Positions 37,701 to 48,167 of a DNA stretch of 64,000 bases are shown piece after piece. The position numbers were made by a program, and so were the translations under genes. The notes below the pieces were generated by a model. The model saw nothing but the letters and a program-made list of their open reading frames with translations. It had not been told where the DNA came from and searched no databases. How positions within the stretch are numbered: the first letter of the stretch is position 1; every line of letters starts with the position of its first letter. The stretch comes from Narthecium ossifragum (Eukaryota; Streptophyta; Magnoliopsida; Dioscoreales; Nartheciaceae): contig OY986971.1 of assembly GCA_963920575.1 (NCBI GenBank), positions 6,636,779 to 6,700,778 on the forward strand. Reading direction: 5' to 3'.

Positions 37701-38996
37701 ATCCTATCTTTCAATCTAGCCGTGCGATCGACATCAAATTTGATATGCCCACTAAACAACATACCACGAATCACATACTCAAAAATCAGATCGATCGGAT
37801 AAAAATAAATCAATGAAAACCTATAATTTTGGTTAAATCTCATATATGATAAACCCAATCAAAATCCTTTTGAAAAATAACTTGGATTGAAACCAAACTT
37901 TGCAGATCACACCTAAATGTTACTAAGAGCATCCCCTCAAAAAACCAGATCCATTTAATAACGAAAATGCACTTAATTACACTAATTAAAATGACTGCCC
38001 TGTTTCAATACAGAAAGCCTATTTAATTCACAAGAAAATGTACGTAAATCCAAAAAACATGAATCCAGTTGGAAATGAAAGATAACTCACGGATCGACAA
38101 CATTCATTCATAATACCAACTCTGATCATGCACGTACAGCTCGGAAATTATGTTAGAACACTATTATTCTAATTAAACCAGAAAAGCCAAAAATAACATA
38201 TGGAAGAACTTGCTTAAATCCACATCAAATCCAAACTAAATCCTACCAAACTTTAATCAGGTGATAATCAAGCTACAAAGCATCAACTAGCATAGTTTAA
38301 TTGAATAACAAATAATTAAAATCACGAAGAACACCTAATCTAAGGATTAATGAAAAAACCTACCAAACCACGCTAATCCACGTTTGAGTCTCAATCAAAC
38401 CGTGCAAGGAGGTTGTAGATCTCTTCCTCTAGCTCCTGGCAAGCTTCCCAAGCCGTTGGATCAAGCTCCAAATGAGAATTTCTAAGGTAGGAAGAGAGGA
38501 GAAGAAAAACCGAAAAAACAGAGGGGTCTCGGGTTACTTATAGGCTCGAGTCTGATCGATCGGTCCTAAGTCCGATCGATCGTTCCTAAGATCGATTGGT
38601 CGGATTAGGCAGGAATAGGTCGATTCACATCCTTATCCAGACACGTCAGCCATGTCCTTATCCAGACAACCGACATAGATCCGATCGATCGCTCCCAGAA
38701 GCAACTGATCGCTGATGGGCCGCCAGCTGTCCTAAAGACAAGCTTTCGCGCGCCTGAGCTTGGATCTTTCGATCCAAAGCCCGCCTAAGGTTCTAACAAG
38801 CACATAAATCAAACAAAGGGTTGTGTGTGCACTATGCAGGTGTGAAACCAACCGCTAAGGTGCAATTTATCAAATTGCCTTTGGGGTCCAGAAGCAACAA
38901 TGCGATCAACCAGATTGCACTCGACGCAAAACAAGGCCAAGAGGGCACGACCCCGACCTACCCAGTCAAGCCAGGTTAGAGGAACGGGTCCTCACG
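34791..38996 (-). mobile_element. solo LTR F, interrupted by solo LTR G (TSD ttcct)
   Basis: Begins TGTCACACCCCGACC, ends GGGTCCTCACG (the final A of the expected CA has become G), flanked by ttcct (34786-34790 and 38997-39001). Without G it is about 2.5 kb. Closely similar to the partial LTR H at 49041. It sits inside the SWIM zinc finger of the MULE transposase, and the frame resumes at 38997 with CAYAISSM. It carries GATCGATCG palindromes at 38555-38595 and 38685-38712. Confidence 0.85.
35590..37292 (+). mobile_element. solo LTR G, Ty3/gypsy OTA-like (TSD ctagc)
   Basis: Begins TGTTAAGACTTGAAAAG, ends CAAGCTCTATCA, 1703 bp, flanked by ctagc (35585-35589 and 37293-37297). The uninterrupted target is preserved in LTR H at 52345. 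Near its 3' end it has TCCCTGTGGATTCGACTCGG, a motif common in LTRs of the Athila/Tat group. GATCGATCATT-type palindromes cluster at 35755-36065. The palindromic start/end pair GACTTGAAAAGTG and CACTTTTCAAG is also visible. No internal domains. Confidence 0.8.
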
Positions 38997-39640
38997 TTCC
39001 TTGTGCATATGCAATCTCTAGTATGATTCATGACAGGAAGAGGGTTGAGGATTATCTGGCTCATTGGTATAAGAAGGACAGGTATTCTCAATATTACTCA
39101 GCCTGGAATAGACCTGTGAATGGTCCTATTCTGTGGGAAAAGGCACTTGGAGATCTCATTCTATCACCTCCTTACATGAGGCAGACTGGAAGGCCTAAAA
39201 AGCTGAGGAAAAGGCAACATGATGAGTCAGAAAGCAGTTCAAAGCTCAAGAAAACGAGTACAACAGTAAGGTGTAAAAATTGATGGGCTTGGGGTCACAA
39301 CAAAAGAAGTTGCAAAGAGATCCTCATGTCCTAAGCCTGTGGAGGAAGTCAATATCACTTCTAGCTATGGCAGAGGCAGAGGTGGTGCAAGAAACCCCTA
39401 GCCAGCAACTACTACTTTGTCATCTGCAACCCCAACAATTGGTCATGGCAGAGGTTGGGGTGGTGCAAGAAACCCCCAGCCAGCAGTTGCTGGTGGTGGG
39501 AGGGGCAGGGGCAGAGGTGGGTTGGATAGGGCTTGGATCCCTCCATATGATTCAGGAGTTGTTGGCTTCTGAAGAGGTTGAATGGCTTCATAGATTTCCC
39601 CAAGACCATCTGCTGCAAGTTCTCCACCAGACATTGTAAG
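38997..39640 (+). pseudogene. MuDR-type MULE transposase, C-terminal piece
   Basis: Continues the transposase after LTR F: CAYAISSMIHDRKRVEDYL, WNRPVNGPILWEK and RQTGRPKKLRKR, as in other plant MULE transposases. The SWIM finger C-x-C...C-x-H is completed as C-A-Y, so its histidine is replaced by tyrosine. A CCHC knuckle follows (RCKN-stop-WAWGHNKRSCKE), with its second cysteine codon turned into TGA near 39282. A Gln/Gly-rich tail with two near-repeats of about 90 bp (around 39370 and 39450) follows. Inactive. Confidence 0.8.
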
Positions 39641-40474
39641 ACTCATGAACCTTTCGGTTATCATTGGCAACTTAATCATTTCAAGTAAATGAGGTTTGCA
39701 TTTAGCTAATGAGTCCAGTTTTGTTATGTTGTGCAATTCAACTTTGGGACACAACCAAGCCGATGTTTGCCTCCCAATCAAGTCAACAACCAAGCAATCC
39801 GAGGGGGCTAGCAAGGGGGGAGTAACAGATGATGTCATTTGCTTGTATACAATGTTGGTTGTGTGTATGAATGGAAAAGAGCACAATGATGAGGATGTAA
39901 AATAATTTGACAATTATGTATGTGGGTCGTCTAGATATAAAACAATTCGACAATTATGTCTGTGGGTTGTCTTCATTTTGTTAGCAGGCAGTTATGTTGT
40001 CTGTATGGATATCATTGGCTATGTTGATTTTGTCAACAAGCAGTTACAAATTTAGTGTGGCTGAACAGTTTGATTTTGTAGGATGTAATTAGCTTGTATG
40101 GATGCAAGTGGCATGATCTCAGTAGCTTGTATAATTTTTGTATGATGTCATTAACTTGTATGAACAATTTGTATGGATGTCATTATCTACAATTTGTATG
40201 GATGTCATTAACTTGTATGATCAATTTGATTTTGTCAACAAACAGGAGCTTATAATTAGCTTAATTAGCTTGTGATGTTTGTATGGATGCAAGCAGTTGT
40301 GTTTGGATATAACACAATGATGTGAAACGGAGGCTTATCATTAGCTTGTTATGGTTGTGATTTATCAATTGTTATACCTGGTTGTGAGTTACGTATTCCT
40401 GCAGGTAAGGTGATACAGTTGTGAGTTATGTATTCCTACAAGTAAGGTGATACAGTTGTGAGTTATGTATTCTA

Positions 40475-40705
40475 AAATTAGTACAAACATGTATGCACAC
40501 AACACCAAACACTATACACAATTAATTGCAGGGAATTGCATGTCTTAGTCAACATTGATCCAAAATTGGTACAAAATATTGATCCAAAATTGGTACAAAC
40601 TTGTATGCACACAATACTAAACACTATACACAGTTAATTGCAGGGAATTGCATGTCCTAATCAACATTGATCCAAAATTTGTACAAATATGTATGCACAC
40701 ACTCA
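40475..40705. repeat. tandem repeat, about 120-bp unit, 3' of the transposase
   Basis: Two and a half copies of a unit with TGTATGCACACAACACCAAAC, ACAATTAATTGCAGGGAATTG and CAACATTGATCCAAAATTGG. A related short duplication (GTGAGTTATGTATTCCTACA) precedes it at 40384-40470. It lies between the convergent transposase and GRF genes. Confidence 0.8.
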
Positions 40706-40754
40706 ATTGACCATTCTGCAGCTAATTACAGGGAAATCCTTAGCATCCAAACAA

Positions 40755-41366
40755 CTAGAGACATAACACTCCAACATATGAATAAACTAGTAAAACTCCC
40801 AGTAACCACGACAACACCAAAACAATCAAATATGTTCTGACTATAGACTTTAATTGATCATTATATAGCTCAAGCATAGCAATTAACTCATATTTATCAT
40901 CCATGCAATTCTTCATGGCTTGCACATCTGTCATGCCCTTCTCCTCCTTTGCGTAATAAGAATCCAGCATTGCCTTCATTTTTTGCAGCTTATCCCTCAA
41001 GTCCTTGATAACAGCATCTTTGTCGCGCTCAACTACGTCCAAATCAAACCACTTGAAGAAGTTGCAGCCACCATCCTACAAGAGATGAAGGAAATGATTG
41101 GGTGAGTTGCAACAACCAATATTCGAGGGAAAAAAGAAAATGAATGGGTGAGTTCCAACTGTTTGGCAAACCAATAAGTTGCTAAAATATCCCCTTACTT
41201 GATAGTTTGCACAACCTAAGAACCTCCTTTCAAGATTTGATGCCGTCCACGAAGTCCTTAGTGTGGCTTTCACTCCACAGTAACAGAGGCGATTTTCCCT
41301 CCTCCACGTGGTGACTGAACCTCCACTTAGGTTAGAACTCCCCTCTGATGGTGATTTCGTCGACAT
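40755..41366 (-). CDS. GRF zinc-finger protein with C-terminal membrane segment, MULE-borne
   Basis: Two exons: 41366-41199 and 41075-40755, with an intron of 123 bp (GTAAGG...TTGTAG). Joining them gives about 162 residues. The GRF zinc finger spans about residues 28-70: LCYCGVKATLRTSWT, RRFLGC, and across the splice a GCNFFKWFD ending. It is followed by a charged coiled coil (ERDKDAVIKDLRDKLQKMKAM) and a hydrophobic C-terminal segment rich in Leu/Val (near 135-160) likely to span a membrane. Small GRF-coiled-coil-TM proteins are common and repetitive in plant genomes. It is convergent with the transposase inside the MULE terminal repeats, like the second gene of MuDR in position, though not in sequence. 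No stops or frameshifts are seen. ATG at 41366 is preferred over 41390 because MSTKSPSEGSS is the usual family-like start. Its function in transposition is not known. Confidence 0.75.
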
Positions 41367-41639
41367 GGATCTGACCACTAATGTATCCAATCAAATGCAG
41401 ATGGTTGGCATGGATGGAGGTCTCGTCGAGGGAGAAAGAACATGTGATAGGAGGAGCAAATAGATGGAGGATTCCAGCAATTTAAGGGACCAAAACACTG
41501 CCTTTCCTCCGTGCTTGCCGTCGTCCGATGATTCCCTCCGATTTGCCGCAGGTTTCCTTCAGCTTCGAGAGATCATCAGAACCCTACCTATTGGGTTTAA
41601 CAGCGGTTATAAATGGCACGAGAAAAGGGCCAAAACCGG

Positions 41640-41816
41640 TCACGTGGCACCAAAACCGGTCATGTGACCGGTTTGCCATCAACTTCTCCTAACGGCGTCC
41701 GGATAGAGGGTATAAATTGTTAGTCATTGATAATGTAGGGTTCAATTTGAGCGATTTTAAAACATAGGTTTCAAACGGAACATTTCTTTATTACATGGTA
41801 GTAAAGTGTTATTTGC
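41640..41816 (-). repeat. right terminal inverted repeat of the MULE
   Basis: Read inward from 41816 it starts GCAAATAACACTTTACTACC and parallels 10931-11095. Both also share an internal ACCGG/CACGTG-rich part. Confidence 0.8.
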
Positions 41817-42282
41817 CCTTTTCTTTTTGATGACAAACTATTAATTTTTCCTCGAGGATTGACTTTTTTAAACAAACTCATGTAGTTTAACATCGGTTTC
41901 TTACGTGGCTACTTTTTTAAACAAACCCATGTAGTTTAACATGGGTTGCTTATGCGGCTACTGATTTCTGGCATATAGCCTGTTGTCTAATAAAGATTTT
42001 TCAAAAAATCCTTTCACTTTATTTCCAAAATGGCTTATGTGATGTTTGCATGTCTTTCTTCTTTATGTTTGTTTTTTTTAGGATGTACCATCCTATTCCG
42101 CATATCTCACTACCTTCTCACATCAAGGGTTGTATCCGAATCGAACTTTGATCGAGTAGGTCAGAGCTCACTTAAGCTCATTTTACCATCCATCACACTA
42201 CCCGTCCATACCCGTATATCCCTGCATTCACTTTCCACAAGCAGCCCAATAATTCCCTCAAAAAGAGCGCTATATATATATA
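41817..42282. other. intergenic spacer between two MULEs
   Basis: Contains a direct duplication of about 50 bp (41866-41962: CTTTTTTAAACAAACTCATG then GTAGTTTAACATCGG, repeated with few changes). No gene recognised. It ends in a TATATATATATA tract where element J begins. Confidence 0.5.
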
Positions 42283-45200
42283 GGGCTTGTTCCACATACA
42301 CAAAACTTAACATAAATTTTGACACTAGATCTCAGCCCTTGATTTCAAGGGCTGAGATTAAAACACAATATCATATCCTCTCTCACTTTCTACTTAAATT
42401 CAGTAAGTTATAAGGTTAACAAGTCGAACCCACCCAGGATCCTAAACCCCAGTTAAACCCAAAACCAAGTCCCAAACTATCCTTTCTCTTGTTCCCTCCT
42501 TCATCTGAACCAAAAACCCTAGCTTGCGCCGATGACAACTGTGGTGTGGAGGAGGAGCTCGAGTGGCAAGGTCTACCTCGGCAAGCTACGTTTCAAGTCG
42601 TCCAGCCATGACGTTGAGCATGTCACCAAATGGGGAAGCAGGGGAGGTCTTTGACGTTCTCGACGCTGGAGGGGATGGAAGGGTGGTCGGGGAAGGGGAA
42701 GATGAGGGGGTGGATGGAGGAGCAACTGGAGAAAAGTAGCGAGAGGAGTTGAAGCGGAGCTTTTCTCCACCGCACCTAGAGCACATGCACCTTTTATTTC
42801 CTTACCAATCAACCTCACCTAATTCATTTGCTCCCTCCCCCACCCAACCCTTTTCCTCTCTGTGTGCTATGCTTTCCATTTTAGGGTCTGTGTTAGAGTT
42901 GTTTTGTTCCTCATCTCATCATTCATTCATGCGTCCATCCCTGATGTGATTTGTGAGTCTTTTCCAATTAAAGTCTTCTAGAATTTTGGGGATTGGGATG
43001 ATGATTTTAGAATTTTGGGGAAGGGGAGGACGAAGGGATCTAGCGATGCGAAGGATCGCGCGATGTCTCTTGTGGATTGTTATCAGTTGTGAAGTTATTT
43101 TGAATGAATTGTATCTTGTGAAGTTATTGTAACTAATTCTAATCAAGAAAAATTGTTGTTAATTAGTATTCCCAGGAGAAAAAATAGAGTTCTCAACCAA
43201 GCTTCAAAACAAGATCTGTAACATTGCAGAAAAGATACAATCCATCCATCACAGTTCCAAGAGATAACATTGCGGAAAAAGCTTGATTCACCTATCATTA
43301 TTCATGAACAGAGCATTGGATGGCTAGAAGATTGTCTGCACATCTAAATCCCACACAAAACATCACCACTCACTAGCCAATTCAGGACAAAGTATGCACA
43401 TAGAACCCAAATCATCAACACATTAATATCAACATCAGGAGTAGCAATACCGGCGTGCAAGCTAACCTTACAAAAATAACAACATCAACTGAGGATCCAT
43501 ACTCTGAATTAGTACTAATAAGCCCATGTCATTGATTTTTTTTTTGAGCAATTGACCCGAAGGTTGGGAAAAATCACCAACAACTTTTTGTGAGAATGAA
43601 ACTTAATTAAAGTACAAGGTTCACCAAATATCCATCAAGCAGAGTGCTTCCTTGAAATTTGAAGTTTCCTCAGTCCATGTTATCCCTAGTGATCCCGATG
43701 AAACTAAATTGCTTGCTAGTTTGACAAGTCACCATATCTATAAGAAATAGACATAACATATATCCTCGCAGGAGTAACCTGCATACCTGCATAGCCTTCT
43801 GGCACAATCTGTAAGGTGTAAACATATGGCCCCTTTTCATGACTGTTGTGATATTCTGTTGTGATTTGCTGGTTCTCTTTCATCGACTCCAAATCTCTTT
43901 CATCAAGTCTCCTCTTGGTCACTAAGCGAGTATTCTACTTTCACTTCTAGAGTTGTGGAAGCAAATAGGCAATTTTAAAAAAATGAGAATATTTATCTCA
44001 AATTAACATTTTCATAAATGAACTTGTAACTCACTTACCTTTGTTAGTTTTATTCATTGGATTTTCAGGACAAATTCTCTTGTCATGTCCTAGCTGTTTG
44101 CATAATTTACACTTTCTTTTCTTCTTTAATGCCAACTCTAAGCCGCTTTTCAACCTTCCAGAGTGTATACTAGCATCTTTTCTCTTCACATCTTTTTTCT
44201 TACCCTTAGTTTGAGAGATGTTCGGATCCGAAAGCAATAGTTGAGATGGCTCGATAGAATGTAAATCATCTTTTTCATGGAAAACATTGATTGGAGGAGG
44301 CACATAAGAACAAATTTTTACGAGCTTCTCGGATAAATCATTCATAGCTTGGATGTAAATTCTGTAACCTTCGTATGATGGGGCGGCCAAGCAAGCCAAT
44401 TTGGTAGATTCTTGACACATATGACTAAGTCTTAATGTCTCATAACCTTCGTTCCCATCGTCAAGCACCAAACCCGCCGAATCAATTATTCTAAATTTGT
44501 TGGCCTTTTGTCTCCATCATGGAAGAATAAAATGGTCCGATATTACATCAATGTCTAGCCGAACAAAAACTTTCAAAATATGTCTACATAATATTCCAAC
44601 AAACTCAAAGTTTTGGCATTCACACATACCCTCATATGCTTGCGAATCCAAACTGATGATGAACTTTTGAAATTCATGAACTTTTGATGTCACCACGAAC
44701 GATTGAAATCCATCGGCATTTCTCATTTCTTCAACCTTGTAATTAAAAACTTCACTTATTTCATCCCTGAACTTGTTGTAGACATTTCTAGTGTAAACTT
44801 TTGTTGCATGATTCAACAAAAATTCATTATCCTTCACAATTCGAAACTTATGGTCGGACTCAAAATCTTCAGCGGTTTCCCTTTTCACAATCCTCTTCAA
44901 GGCTTGCTCATACTTGACAACAAATTCTTTAAGATTTGTCTTCAAAGTAACAAATGCATCAAAAAATGAATTGACTCACTACGTCCGATTGTATTCATAT
45001 CGGCAAAGAAGGTGTCGTGATTATAAACATGAACCCATGAATCACGAATATCATACAATTGTTGAAGCCATTCATTGCTTTCTAACCCATTTTTCTTCAT
45101 CAATGCCACCCATCTCTTTTCGAAATCCTCTTTCTTATATGTGAACCAAATACATTTTTTCACCTCCTTCTTGAATTTTGATTTTTTGTAGTACACTTGT

Positions 45201-45645
45201 GACAACTTTTCAACAAATTTGTTATTAATGTGCCAAAGACATAGACGATGACGAGTTTTAGGAAGGACTTTGGCAATTGCTCCTTGCATTGCCAAGTCTT
45301 GGTCTGTGTTGATAGAAGTTGGAGGACGTCCTCTCATAGCTTCAGGCCATGTCTGAAACAACCATATAAATGTCTCGTCGGTCTCGTTTTATAAAAGTGC
45401 ACATCCAAACTGTATTGACCGCAAGTGGTGATTTACTCCAGTAAATGGTGCGAAAGGCATTTCATACTTGTTGGTTCGATATATTCTGTCAAATGTGACT
45501 ACATCCCGAAAATAATGGTACGCCATATGAGATCGAGAGTCCACCAAAAAAAAAATTCACTGCCCTGCCACTTTCATCACATTGAACTGCATAGAAAAAT
45601 TATGGAATTTGTACTTGTTTGTTCTTAAAGTAGATGAGGGCTGGT

Positions 45646-46681
45646 TGTTAGCCCTAATGATGTTTTGATTATGTTTTGATGATGCAAATATGTCCTTAAA
45701 TGATAAAATATATATATGATAAAATATATTAGCTATTATTGGATTGAAGGATGATGCATGGATGCATCCGTGGAATTGACGGATGATGCATGGATGCATC
45801 CGTGGGATTGACGGATGATGCGTGGATGCATCCGTGGGATTGACGGATGATGCGTGGATGCATCCGTGGATCGACCGTGGAGTATTTATGAAGAAAAGTG
45901 AAGAAGCGATGGTCGATCGGAGCATCGACCATGGGAAGCTTTTTTTTTGACAGAGCCTGACGGACGATATCACGGTCGATGTCACGGTCGACCGTGAGGC
46001 GTGACGGACGATGCATGGATCGACCGTGGCTCAAAAAGGCTGAGTTTCTGTGTATGACGGACGATGCATGGATCGACCGTCAGCCAGGAAACTAGTCGTT
46101 AAAGAGCCGTTGCAGAAACAGAAAATAGCCGTTGGAAGCTATTTTTTGCGGCCCTAAAGCTCAAGTATAAATGAGAAGATGCAACAAACTTGGAAAATGC
46201 TAAGGGAGATATTAGTTTACATTGTTACAAGTTTTAGTCTTCTTTTGAGAGCTTTGACATTTATAAAACTACTTCAAGTGTGAAGTAGATTTTGAGAGAA
46301 ATATCCAAGAGAGAGCTTAGAGTGATTTGTAAGGTTCTCAAGCACCCGTAAGCTTGAGGGGGAGCTCCAGCAGTTGTTGGAAGATTTGTAAGGTTGCCAA
46401 GCACCTGGAAGCTTGGTGGGAAAACTTATAAGGGAGAATTACAAGTAGTGGAACCTCAAGGAGGCCATTGAGAGAGTGGACGTAGGCAAGGTTTGCCAAA
46501 CCACTATAAAATCTGGTGCAAGTCTCCTAACTCTTTCTCTCACCCTTCATTACATGCTTTATTCATAGTTTTCATATCTAAACAAGCATACTAGCCTTCT
46601 AGCTTTCTATCTTGGTTTTCATCTATTGTATTTCTGCAAAAGAGTCCAATTCAACCCCCCCCCCCCCTCCTTGGACCTTCA
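45646..46681 (+). mobile_element. solo LTR L, copia-like
   Basis: Begins TGTTAGCCCTAATGATG, ends CTTGGACCTTCA, 1036 bp, flanked by ctggt and ctgat (one mismatch). It separates the FRS transposase linker from its catalytic core, and the protein frame can be followed on each side. The end TGCAAAAGAGTCCAATTCA followed by a run of C is common in plant Ty1/copia LTRs. It contains the 32-bp tandem array at 45749 and a palindrome-rich block at 45897-46085. Orientation is inferred from those end motifs. Confidence 0.7.
45749..45876. repeat. four 32-bp tandem repeats in LTR L
   Basis: Unit starts GGATGATGCATGGATGCATC and ends near GATTGAC. Copies start at 45749, 45781, 45813 and 45845 and differ at one to three positions. 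Each holds the perfect palindrome GGATGCATCC. The last unit ends GGATCGACC, merging into the palindrome-rich block. Confidence 0.95.
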
Positions 46682-47135
46682 CTGATTGTGCATCGCCGCC
46701 ATCTAGCTCTCTATGCCTCACATTCCTCAAGTGATTATAGCAGTCTCTATTATCAAAGCCTATGTGTTCGGCACTGAAAATTGAAGCAACTTTACAAACT
46801 TCCAAATTTTCTCTATGAAATGTTTCGGTCAAATCTTTAATTGCTTTGGGCATGTATCGATTTGACCTCATTTTCATCCTCTTAGATGGAGTCACTTATT
46901 GGTGATTATGGGTGTCATTGAAAACTATTACTTTCCATTTGCAACTCCATTTGTCATATTTAATCCGCAGATGAGCCTTGCATTCACATCTCATAGCTGA
47001 ACAATTTCTAGATCTTATCTTTGTTTTCACTTCCTCATCTTCCTCTCTGTCATCATTCTCCTCCACGACACCATCATTCTTAGTGTTAGCCACATACTTT
47101 CCTTCTTTTGCACAAACAAATAACATACTAGTCAC

Positions 47136-47963
47136 TTAATTTGACCAGCTTTGTCCTTTGGATGAAGTTCGAGTATGAATTCAAAAACAATTTTGTCAAC
47201 CATAATCTTCATAATAAATTCATGCTTCATGAATTGTCGCAAAAGACATCTCACATGTCGGTGCTTCTATCTCTTCCACATTGTTATTTGGAGTCTGAAA
47301 ATCATCTACTTCCAAAATATATAAATCAAAAGGTCCTTCCATTACTCAGCCTATACAACAAGCAAACACTTATTATAGTGAAATTTCAACACAAATCAAC
47401 TTATCGAATATACAAGCATACATGGTAAAAATACCAAAAAAGCTTATTGATTTCAATGTAATCCCAAAATAAAAATTAAATGCAAAATAAAGCCTCCATG
47501 CATGTTAAATAGCAAAAGGTACCACGACGCTGAGCGGCACAAAACAGTATACCATAAGAGTTAAGAGTCACATAGGTAGACTACTAGAGCAGCTTGGAAT
47601 ATAGCAATTTAAATCACACTCTATTGATGGTACTAATTGGCTAAATTATATAAGCCCACGTTGCTATGCTCAATTAAAAAGAAAAAAAAAGTTATTTCAC
47701 AAAGCAAATTATCGAGCACATATCTTATCCTTGATCAATAAAAATTTCAAGAAAAAAGGGGAAATAAAAAAAATTTAAATTTTCAGGAAGAAGACCAGGT
47801 AGAAGAGAGGGGAGAGAGGAGAGAGGGGAGGCATTGACGAGAAAGGAGAGAGGTAGTAGGGGATTTGGGTGCTACTCCCGTCAACACACTGTCCATTTCC
47901 TCTCTTGAAGAGGAGATCTAGTGTCAAAATGTGTGTTATGTTTTGTGTATGTGGAACCAACCC
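47136..47963. other. upstream region of the FRS transposase in element J
   Basis: AT-rich, no coding signal. The last 55-60 bp (to 47964) form the right terminus of J, beginning inward GGGGTTGGTTCCACATACAC. Confidence 0.5.
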
Positions 47964-47977
47964 CATATATATATATA

Positions 47978-48167
47978 CTGGTTCCACGAACACATAACTT
48001 AACACAAATTTCGACACTATATCTCTGCCCTTGAAATCAAGAGCTGAGATTAAAACACAATATCATCTCCTCTCTCACCTTCCACACTTAAACTAAGTAA
48101 GTTATAGTGTTAATGGGTTGAACCCACTTGGGATCTGAAACCCAAGTTTAAACCCAAAACCAAGTCC
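47978..48167 (+). repeat. left terminal inverted repeat of element K
   Basis: CTGGTTCCACGAACACATAAC inward to AAACCCAAAACCAAGTCC. Matches the inverse of 52981-53175 and also the left end of element J (42283-42475). Confidence 0.85.

Larger units (their letters stand above)
10931..41816. mobile_element. Mutator-like element (MULE) swollen by nested LTR insertions
   Basis: Both ends share a terminal inverted repeat starting GCAAATRACAYTTTAYTACC. The left end reads in at 10931 and the right end reads in from 41816, with similarity over at least 125 bp. Removing LTR insertions A (11662-13875), B with its contents (14337-33486) and F with its contents (34791-38996), plus one target duplication each, leaves about 5.3 kb, a normal size for an autonomous plant MULE. 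Inside are three pieces of one MuDR-type transposase on the plus strand and a convergent GRF zinc-finger gene on the minus strand. No clear 9-bp target duplication could be read because both flanks are T-rich. Confidence 0.85.
44031..47135 (-). pseudogene. FAR1/FRS-type MULE transposase, decayed
   Basis: Domain order on the minus strand matches the FHY3/FAR1 family. A FAR1 DNA-binding domain with CSAMRCECKAHLRIK and THNH lies at 46896-47135. A linker at 46682-46895 ends in RHRELDGGDAQS. After a solo LTR (45646-46681) comes the MULE catalytic core with [43 protein letters not shown] and INTDQDLAM, then LCLWHINNKF. A SWIM zinc finger (CECQNFEFVGILCRHILKV) lies at 44517-44620. A zinc knuckle (CKLCKQLGHDKRIC) follows at 44040-44110. 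Several stops and frameshifts (for example TAA near 45390) break it. It is the transposon relative of the light-signalling factors FHY3/FAR1, not a functional host factor. Confidence 0.8.
42283..47964. mobile_element. MULE J with FAR1/FRS-type transposase
   Basis: The left end (GGGCTTGTTCCACATACAC...) and the right end read inward (GGGGTTGGTTCCACATACAC) match for about 55 bp, continuing AAAACTTAACATAAATTTTG. TA tracts of at least 12 bp flank both sides and may be the target duplication. The left terminus also matches the terminal repeat of the neighbouring element K over about 190 bp. Inside is a decayed FRS-type transposase on the minus strand, interrupted by a solo LTR. The segment 42480-42780 is GC-rich and unlike its surroundings, and may be a captured gene fragment, but I do not recognise it. 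Confidence 0.65.

Noticed and set aside
45729..46034. Histidine/proline-rich repeat peptides read from LTR L
   Set aside because: They come from the 32-bp tandem array and have no conserved protein relation.
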